Assembly (NCBI RefSeq): GCF_024437745.1
Contig: NZ_JANFNY010000002.1
Coordinates: 1 to 64,000 of the forward strand
Source of the DNA: Roseomonas sp. GC11
GTDB taxonomy: Bacteria; Pseudomonadota; Alphaproteobacteria; Acetobacterales; Acetobacteraceae
Direction: 5' to 3'
Length of the DNA: 64,000 nucleotides
Shown: positions 59,287 to 64,000 of the stretch, piece by piece
How positions within the stretch are numbered: position 1 is the first letter of the stretch
How the letters are laid out: each line of letters opens with the position of its first letter
Notes under the pieces: generated by a model
The model's database searches: none
Seen by the model: the letters and a program-made list of their open reading frames with translations, nothing else
Told to the model about the DNA's origin: nothing
Program-made: the position numbers and the translations under genes

Positions 59287-59568
59287 ATGGCCGAAAAAGC
59301 CGCCAATCTACCGCCACGATACCTAAGAACGCAGGAGGCGGCCCGCTTCCTCGGCCTTTCCGAACGTACGCTCGAAAAGCATCGCACCTACGGCACCGGT
59401 CCGACCTATCGGAAGCTCGGTGGTCGCGTCGTCTATTCGATCGACGACCTCCAGACCTGGGCGGATCGCGGTCTCGTCACTTCGACGTCCGATCCGCGCG
59501 GCGGGACCATCCTTCCGGCAAAGCGCCAGGCGGCCGCGCCTACCGCTGCTGGCCGCATCCCGCGCTGA
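59287..59568 (+). CDS. AlpA-like helix-turn-helix excisionase/regulator
   Basis: A 93-aa MerR/AlpA-type DNA-binding protein. The winged helix reads Y-L-R-T-Q-E-A-A-R-F-L-G-L-S-E-R-T-L-E-K-H-R, then G-P-T-Y-R-K-L-G-G-R-V-V-Y-S-I-D-D-L-Q-T-W. Such proteins act as excisionases or regulators in ICEs. The tail is basic and disordered. Confidence 0.85.
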   Translation: MAEKAANLPPRYLRTQEAARFLGLSERTLEKHRTYGTGPTYRKLGGRVVYSIDDLQTWADRGLVTSTSDPRGGTILPAKRQAAAPTAAGRIPR

Positions 59569-59578
59569 GCTCCTCGCG

Positions 59579-60463
59579 ATGTCGGCGCGCCATCACCACA
59601 GCGAACGCGAGCAGCTCGATCTCTTTCGGGCTCTGCCCGGTAATCTCGCACCCCGCGACGCTCAAGACCTGATGGCATACCCCTTCTTCGCCCTCGGCAA
59701 GTCGAAGCGACTGGCGCCGATCAACTTCAAGGCCGGCTCCGTCGTCATCTGTGTGGAGGCCGTCCCCGAGCACGGCATGGCCACCATCTGGGACGCCGAC
59801 GTGCTGATCTGGGCCGCGTCTCAGATCGTCGAGGCGCGCGACCACGGACTTCGCCCGTCGCGCCTTATGGCGACCACGCCCTACGAGATTCTGCAGTTCA
59901 TAGGCCGCGGCGTCAGCTTGCGCGACTACGACCGATTGAAGGCCGCGCTCGACCGGCTCCAGTCGACGACGGTGGCGACATCGATCCGCCAGCCGACCGA
60001 GCGGCGGCTGCACCGCTTCTCCTGGATCAACGAGTGGAAGGAGCGCGCCGATGGCAAAGGCCGGCCGCTGGGCCTCGAACTGATCGTGCCGGATTGGTTC
60101 TACGCCGCCGTTCTCGATGACGCGCTCGTGCTGACCATCGACCGCGATTATTTCGATCTGACGGGCGGTCTTGAGCGCTGGCTTTATCGCCTCGTGCGCA
60201 AGCACGGCGGCAAGCAGGAGTTCGGCTGGAGCTTTGACTTCCCGCATCTTCACGCCAAGTCCGGCTCGCTCTCGCCGCTCAAGCACTTCGCCTACGATCT
60301 GCGCGACATCGTCCGCCGACAGCCGCTGCCAGGCTATCGCCTGACCATCGAGCAGTGCCTCGGCGGCCCCGAAATCCTCTCCTTCAAACCGATCGATCCG
60401 CACGCGCTCGGCATCCCCCGCCAGCGCCGCCGCTCGACCAAGCGCCCTGGGGATAAGCTGTGA
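59579..60463 (+). CDS. RepA-like replication initiator protein
   Basis: A 294-aa replication initiator of the RepA type found in ICEs and plasmids. Typical segments are L-M-A-Y-P-F-F-A-L-G-K, W-D-A-D-V-L-I-W-A-A-S-Q-I-V-E, and L-T-G-G-L-E-R-W-L-Y-R-L-V-R-K-H. Iteron-like repeats lie just after its stop. ATG at 59,579 overlaps no gene; a longer in-frame start was rejected because it runs through the AlpA-like gene. Confidence 0.9.
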   Translation: MSARHHHSEREQLDLFRALPGNLAPRDAQDLMAYPFFALGKSKRLAPINFKAGSVVICVEAVPEHGMATIWDADVLIWAASQIVEARDHGLRPSRLMATTPYEILQFIGRGVSLRDYDRLKAALDRLQSTTVATSIRQPTERRLHRFSWINEWKERADGKGRPLGLELIVPDWFYAAVLDDALVLTIDRDYFDLTGGLERWLYRLVRKHGGKQEFGWSFDFPHLHAKSGSLSPLKHFAYDLRDIVRRQPLPGYRLTIEQCLGGPEILSFKPIDPHALGIPRQRRRSTKRPGDKL

Positions 60464-60470
60464 ATCGTCT

Positions 60471-60533
60471 CGTGCTATCAGGGACCGGACCCATCGTGCC
60501 ATCGAGGACCCGATCCTCGTGCTATCGGGGACC
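60471..60533. repeat. Three direct iteron-like repeats, putative replication origin
   Basis: CGTGCTATCAGGGACC (60,471-60,486), CGTGCCATCGAGGACC (60,495-60,510) and CGTGCTATCGGGGACC (60,518-60,533) are 16-bp direct repeats spaced 24 and 23 bp apart. They begin 8 nt after the initiator gene and precede parA, the usual place for an iteron-type origin. An AT-richer stretch follows at 60,560-60,630. Confidence 0.85.
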
Positions 60534-60671
60534 AGAATCGCCGAATCCGCTCGCTGAATCAGCAGCTTGTGGGCTCCGTAACTTCTCTAACCTAGATTCC
60601 TTCGGAATCTTTCTAACGCAAGCCGCATTTTCGTCGCGGGTGGATGAGTCCCCGATCGCCGGGAGACCGTC

Positions 60672-61310
60672 ATGATCGTCGCGCTGCTCAACCAGAAAGG
60701 CGGCGTCGGCAAGACGACCATCGCGCTCCACCTTGCTGGCGAATGGGCGACCCGCGGCCAGCGCGTCACCCTCATCGATGCGGACCCGCAAGGCTCGGCG
60801 CTCGACTGGTCGCAGCAGCGGGCGCGTGAACGCCTTCCTCGCCTCTTCGGTGTCGTCGGCCTGGCGCGCGACACACTGCATCGCGAGGCGCCGGAGATTG
60901 CCCGCGACGTCGACCACGTCATCATCGACGGGCCGCCGCGCGTCGCCGGGCTGGTGCGCTCGGCGCTGCTCGCCGCCGACCTGGTGCTGATCCCGGTGCA
61001 GCCGTCGCCGTTCGATGGCTGGGCCTCGGCCGAGATGCTGTCGCTGCTCGGCGAGGCTCGAATCTACCGGCCGCAGATCGTGGCGCGCTTCGTCCTCAAT
61101 CGCTGCGCCGCGCGCACCGTCATCGCCCGCGAGACCGCCGAGACGCTCGCCGACCATGACCCGCCGTTGCTTACCACCACGGTCGGCCAGCGCGTCGCCT
61201 TTGCCGATGCCGCACAGACCGGCCGGCTTGTCGGTGAGATCGACAGCGACAGTGCCGCCGCTCGCGAGATCGCCGCGCTGGTAAGCGAGATCGGGAGGAT
61301 CGCACCATGA
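60672..61310 (+). CDS. parA: ParA-family partition ATPase
   Basis: A 212-aa small ParA (type Ib). The deviant Walker A is K-G-G-V-G-K-T-T at residues 9-16, with A' L-I-D-A-D-P-Q-G-S and B' D-H-V-I-I-D-G-P-P. It segregates replicating DNA with a DNA-binding partner. The next gene overlaps it by 4 nt and encodes a ribbon-helix-helix-like protein that can serve as that partner. Confidence 0.93.
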   Translation: MIVALLNQKGGVGKTTIALHLAGEWATRGQRVTLIDADPQGSALDWSQQRARERLPRLFGVVGLARDTLHREAPEIARDVDHVIIDGPPRVAGLVRSALLAADLVLIPVQPSPFDGWASAEMLSLLGEARIYRPQIVARFVLNRCAARTVIARETAETLADHDPPLLTTTVGQRVAFADAAQTGRLVGEIDSDSAAAREIAALVSEIGRIAP

Positions 61311-61564
61311 CGGCTACGCCTCCGAAACGCGGATTCGCCACCCGGCCGGGCGGCGATCCCGAGACCTGGATCAAGGCCGCCGACGCGGCCCCGGCGCGGG
61401 CTGTCGACCCTGCCGTCTATTCGGCGCGGCTGACGATCGACGTCACCCAGGACCAGCGCGCCCGGATCAAGATCGCGGCCTTCCAGCGCGGCGTCACCGT
61501 GGCGGACATGCTGCGCGAGTTGCTCGCGCGCGAATTTTCCCCCAGCAACGGAGACGCGACATGA
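61307..61564 (+). CDS. Ribbon-helix-helix-like ParA partner protein
   Basis: An 85-aa protein. The C-terminal half (R-L-T-I-D-V-T-Q-D-Q-R-A-R-I-K-I-A-A-F-Q-R-G-V-T-V-A-D-M-L-R) has the ribbon-helix-helix look of small partition and regulatory proteins. It overlaps parA and the next gene by 4 nt each, so it is in the same operon. It probably binds a centromere-like site. Confidence 0.78.
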   Translation: MTATPPKRGFATRPGGDPETWIKAADAAPARAVDPAVYSARLTIDVTQDQRARIKIAAFQRGVTVADMLRELLAREFSPSNGDAT

Positions 61565-62082
61565 CCGGCGCCAGCGCAATCCATACGCGCGGCGCGCCAG
61601 GTCTAGCCGCGCCGCCGCCAATTCACCTGACCGAGGTCGAACTGACCTGGATCGAAAAGCGTATCGAGAACTGGATCAGGTTCGGCCGCGAGGTCGGCGA
61701 GCAGATCCTCGACCGCCGCCGACGCGTGCTGCGCTTCGCGCCGGACAGCGTGTTCGGCTTCGTGCGCTGGGCCGCGAACGACCACGGCACCATCGCTTCG
61801 CACCTCGACGTGCTGCGCGCGGCGCTGCCGAGCGAACCGCAGCAGACCGTGCCATTCGTGCGGCCCGGCGGCGACATCCTTCTCAAGGTCGAGGGCTGGC
61901 CGAAGGTCGAGCGCGTGCTGCAGATGATCGACGCCATCGAGGCCGCCGGCATCGATGCGGCCGACGTCTCGCCCGATCATTGGCGGCACGTCCACAACCG
62001 CATGACGGCCGGCCAGCCGCCGCGCCCGTACACGATCGGCCACCACAAGGCGTTCCTCCTGCGGCGGAGGGTCGGCGCATGA
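61561..62082 (+). CDS. DUF2840 domain protein
   Basis: A 173-aa ICE-conserved protein. Landmarks are L-T-E-V-E-L-T-W-I-E-K-R-I-E-N-W-I-R-F-G-R and R-R-R-V-L-R-F-A-P-D-S-V-F-G-F-V-R-W-A-A-N-D. It lies in the parA operon with ATGA overlap on both sides. Function unknown; the position between partition and transfer genes is conserved in related elements. Confidence 0.85.
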   Translation: MTGASAIHTRGAPGLAAPPPIHLTEVELTWIEKRIENWIRFGREVGEQILDRRRRVLRFAPDSVFGFVRWAANDHGTIASHLDVLRAALPSEPQQTVPFVRPGGDILLKVEGWPKVERVLQMIDAIEAAGIDAADVSPDHWRHVHNRMTAGQPPRPYTIGHHKAFLLRRRVGA

Positions 62083-62624
62083 GCCGCTTCGGCTACGTGA
62101 TGGTCACCTACGTGATGACCATGGGAGTGGCGATCGTATCGTTCGTCCATTTCCCGACCAAGCTCATCTGGAACGCGTCCGCGAGCACGCCGATTGGCCT
62201 CTACAGCATCGCGCCCACGCGCCATCTCGAAGTCACAGACCTGGTCGCCGTCCGTGCGCCCGAGCAGTTCGCCGCCCTCATGGTCGAGCGCGGCTACATC
62301 GGTCGCGGCGTGCCGCTGATGAAGCGCGTCGCGGGCGTGCCGGGACAACAGGTCTGCCGTCGCGATCATGCGATCACGGTCGACGGCGTGCCGATGGGCG
62401 ACGCGCTCGACCGCGATCATCTCGGCCGTCCGCTGCCCGTCTGGCAGGGCTGCCGCCGCATCGGCGAGGACGAGCTTTTCCTGATGAACTGGTTGGTCCC
62501 CGACAGCCTCGACGGCCGCTATTTCGGCCCGCTGCCGACCAGCACCGTGATCGGCCGGGCGACCCCGCTCTGGACCGATGAAGACGGCGACGGCCGCTAC
62601 GTCTGGCGCGCGCCGACCCACTGA
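62079..62624 (+). CDS. traF: TraF-type S26 signal peptidase (conjugal transfer)
   Basis: A 181-aa S26 peptidase like TraF of IncP plasmids, which processes pilin. It has an N-terminal membrane helix, the catalytic Ser in S-A-S-T-P-I-G-L-Y, and the Lys in L-M-K-R-V-A-G-V-P-G. G-D-A-L-D-R...F-L-M-N-W and D-S-L-D-G-R-Y-F-G-P follow as usual. Overlaps DUF2840 by 4 nt. Confidence 0.9.
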   Translation: MSRFGYVMVTYVMTMGVAIVSFVHFPTKLIWNASASTPIGLYSIAPTRHLEVTDLVAVRAPEQFAALMVERGYIGRGVPLMKRVAGVPGQQVCRRDHAITVDGVPMGDALDRDHLGRPLPVWQGCRRIGEDELFLMNWLVPDSLDGRYFGPLPTSTVIGRATPLWTDEDGDGRYVWRAPTH

Positions 62625-62660
62625 CCTGCCGCCTCCAATCCCCCACCGAAGGAGACCACC

Positions 62661-63011
62661 ATGACGCAGATCGGCCAATTCACCCGCACCAAATCCGGCT
62701 ATTCCGGGCGGCTCACCGTGCTCGGCATCGATGCTGAACTCGTCCTTGTTCCGGCCGAGGCGTCCGATGCCGAGAATGCGCCGGACTACCGTGTGCTGCT
62801 CGACGGCGAGGAAGGCAGCGAGGTCGGCGCCGGCTGGAAGCATGTCGGCGAGCGTGCCGGCGACTACGTCTCCGTGCAGCTCGACAGCCCGCTGTTCCCA
62901 CGTCCGCTGCGCGCCAATCTCTTCCGCGCCAGCGACGACAACTCCACCTGGGGCCTGCATTGGTCGCGGCCCGCCAAGCCGCGCCCCAACACGCGCGACA
63001 GCGAGGACTGA
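62661..63011 (+). CDS. DUF736 family protein (copy 2)
   Basis: A 116-aa DUF736 protein: I-G-Q-F-T-R-T-K-S-G-Y-S-G-R-L-T-V-L at the start and N-L-F-R-A-S-D-D-N...W-S-R-P near the end. It is clearly diverged from copy 1 at 57,135. SD GAAGGAG precedes the ATG. It lies between the TraF peptidase and the transglycosylase, in the transfer block. Confidence 0.88.
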   Translation: MTQIGQFTRTKSGYSGRLTVLGIDAELVLVPAEASDAENAPDYRVLLDGEEGSEVGAGWKHVGERAGDYVSVQLDSPLFPRPLRANLFRASDDNSTWGLHWSRPAKPRPNTRDSED

Positions 63012-63014
63012 GCG

Positions 63015-63791
63015 GTGCGCGGCCCGCATCGATCGCAGCATCATCGGAGCGGCACGGACAAGTCCCGTGCCGCCTCCCGGCTGCTCCTCCTTCTCTTTTC
63101 CGGCCTGCCGATCGCCGCTTCGCCAATGTCGCCGGCGCAGGCTCAGACCGTGCCGCCGGTTCCGGCCGAGGCGAGCACCCAACTCGCCGGCTTCGTGAGC
63201 GAGGCCTCGCAGCGGTTTGGCGTTCCGGTCGCCTGGATTCGCGCGCTCATGCGTGTCGAAAGCGCCAACGACGCGCGCGCCGTCTCGCCCAAGGGCGCGA
63301 TGGGCCTGATGCAGATCATGCCCGACACCTGGGCCTATCTGCGCACCCGCTATCGCCTTGGCAGCGATCCGTTCGATCCCCGCGACAACATCATCGCGGG
63401 AACGGCCTATATGCGCGAACTCTACGATCGCTACGGCGCGCCGGGCTTTCTCGCCGCCTACAATGCCGGACCCGGACGGTACGACGACTACCTCGCGAAC
63501 GGCCGCGCGTTGCCGGCCGAGACGCGCGCCTATGTCGCCCAGCTCACGCCCCTTGTCGGCGGCGAAGCGTCTCCGGCCATCGTCACTGTTGCTGCTGCCG
63601 ATCCGCTGGCGTGGACGCGCGCACCGCTCTTCATCGGCGCCTCTGATCGCGGTCCGGGCGCAGATCCGGTACGGGCCGATGCGCGGGCGCGTGACGGCGA
63701 CACCGCGGCGACACCACGTGATGCGGCGGCCGATGCGAACCCGACTGGCGGCCTGTTCGTCTCCCGCCGGGAGCCTGCAGGCCCGCGATGA
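63015..63791 (+). CDS. VirB1-like lytic transglycosylase
   Basis: A 258-aa secreted SLT-domain enzyme that opens peptidoglycan for the conjugation machine. A signal peptide (L-L-L-L-L-F-S-G-L-P-I-A-A...A-Q-A-Q) is followed by the catalytic Glu in M-R-V-E-S-A-N and by A-M-G-L-M-Q-I-M-P-D-T-W, then A-A-Y-N-A-G-P-G-R-Y. The C-terminal 80 residues are low complexity. The start is GTG at 63,015. Confidence 0.92.
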   Translation: MRGPHRSQHHRSGTDKSRAASRLLLLLFSGLPIAASPMSPAQAQTVPPVPAEASTQLAGFVSEASQRFGVPVAWIRALMRVESANDARAVSPKGAMGLMQIMPDTWAYLRTRYRLGSDPFDPRDNIIAGTAYMRELYDRYGAPGFLAAYNAGPGRYDDYLANGRALPAETRAYVAQLTPLVGGEASPAIVTVAAADPLAWTRAPLFIGASDRGPGADPVRADARARDGDTAATPRDAAADANPTGGLFVSRREPAGPR

Positions 63792-64000
63792 CTGTCTCAC
63801 CCGTCCATCGCAGCGTGGCGAACCCCAGCGCAGTGTGGAGGGCGTTGGGAGGGAGGACCGGAAACACAACCGCACGATGGCAGGATAAAGGGGCGCGATG
63901 TGCGCCTTGGTTCGGTTGTGCTTTTTCAAGGGGTTATGGCGCGATTTCGCGAGGTGCGCCTGATCGGCGCAGCCTGCGCATCGGCGCATCCTCAAGCAGA
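63792..64000. other. Gap after the transglycosylase with inverted repeat, candidate oriT/leader
   Basis: CACAACCG (63,865-63,872) and CGGTTGTG (63,913-63,920) are inverted copies enclosing GGCGC-GATGT-GCGCC. In related elements the relaxase gene follows the transglycosylase, so this gap is where an origin of transfer would be expected. The window ends before any gene starts. Confidence 0.5.

Larger units (their letters stand above)
34023..64000. mobile_element. Left about 30 kb of an integrative and conjugative element inserted at guaA
   Basis: The left boundary is the guaA remnant. Content is typical of alphaproteobacterial ICEs: a defence cargo zone (34,348-48,940), then the DUF932/ParB/TOPRIM/DUF2493/DUF736 housekeeping set, an AlpA-like factor, a RepA-type initiator with iterons, ParA and a ribbon-helix-helix partner, DUF2840, TraF-type peptidase and VirB1-like transglycosylase. 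Base composition is visibly lower in GC and codon choice less extreme than in 1-34,022. The relaxase, coupling protein, type IV secretion genes and integrase must lie to the right. Confidence 0.85.

Noticed and set aside
1-64000. tRNA, rRNA or tmRNA genes
   Set aside because: None seen by eye; the integration site is guaA, not a tRNA gene. A tRNAscan run would be needed to be certain.

Overview
The window comes from a very GC-rich alphaproteobacterium. Gene content (malate synthase G, an ATP12-family F1-ATPase chaperone, DciA, BioY, general amino-acid ABC binding proteins, a GOLPH3-like protein) and the intergenic repeat style suggest an Acetobacteraceae relative such as Roseomonas. That placement is inferred from gene content, not from a marker gene. 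The window splits sharply in two at about position 34,023.

Positions 1-34,022 are ordinary chromosome. They hold the start of a chromosome-segregation SMC gene coupled to a DsbA-type oxidoreductase, an NCS2 permease, an SDR, dciA/mutY/bioY, a hexapeptide acetyltransferase, a universal stress protein, an SMP-30-type lactonase, an orphan molybdenum hydroxylase large subunit, two paralogous secreted proteins built from a duplicated domain, an MBL hydrolase with a lipase-like lipoprotein, and a glycosyltransferase/small-flippase/methyltransferase cassette. Further right are a FAS1-like dehydratase coupled to two DMT exporters, a GOLPH3 homologue, a gamma-glutamyltransferase, malate synthase G, a phosphinothricin-type acetyltransferase, ATP12, acylphosphatase, a glycosyltransferase-like protein, two tandem amino-acid binding proteins and a Bcr/CflA exporter. 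Gaps between these genes are filled by a few families of interspersed hairpin repeats, many of which look like bidirectional terminators.

At 34,023-34,040 lies an 18-bp remnant that reads, on the minus strand, as the last codons of guaA (T-I-E-W-E-stop). The interspersed repeats stop there and base composition falls. This is the signature of an integrative and conjugative element inserted at the 3' end of guaA. The element runs past the right edge of the window, so intact guaA, the integrase and most conjugation genes are not visible.

The element's left 15 kb (34,348-48,940) is a defence island. On the minus strand an AbiE-type toxin-antitoxin pair, a Gabija-like pair (OLD/TOPRIM nuclease plus UvrD helicase) and an AbiJ-like PD-(D/E)XK protein lie in one gene run. 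Beyond them is a separate tight three-gene operon: a cysteine-rich protein, a HEPN-motif protein, and a DUF4365 nuclease fused to TPR repeats. On the plus strand, diverging from the AbiE promoter, lie an unrecognised 184-aa protein, a PD-(D/E)XK-like protein and a large PHP plus SMC-like ATPase (TrlF/ppl-like). These two three-gene sets are the best candidates for undescribed systems.

From 49,000 to 64,000 is the element backbone: DUF932, a ParB-like protein, a TOPRIM protein, DUF2493, small membrane proteins, two DUF736 copies, an XRE repressor, a DUF2285 protein, a frameshifted DUF6499/DUF2285 gene, an AlpA-like protein, a replication initiator followed by three iterons, ParA with a ribbon-helix-helix partner, DUF2840, a TraF-type signal peptidase and a VirB1-like transglycosylase. 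The DUF932 and ParB genes are each preceded by the same covarying two-stem RNA-like structure that would bury the ribosome-binding site. This is the most striking non-coding signal in the window.
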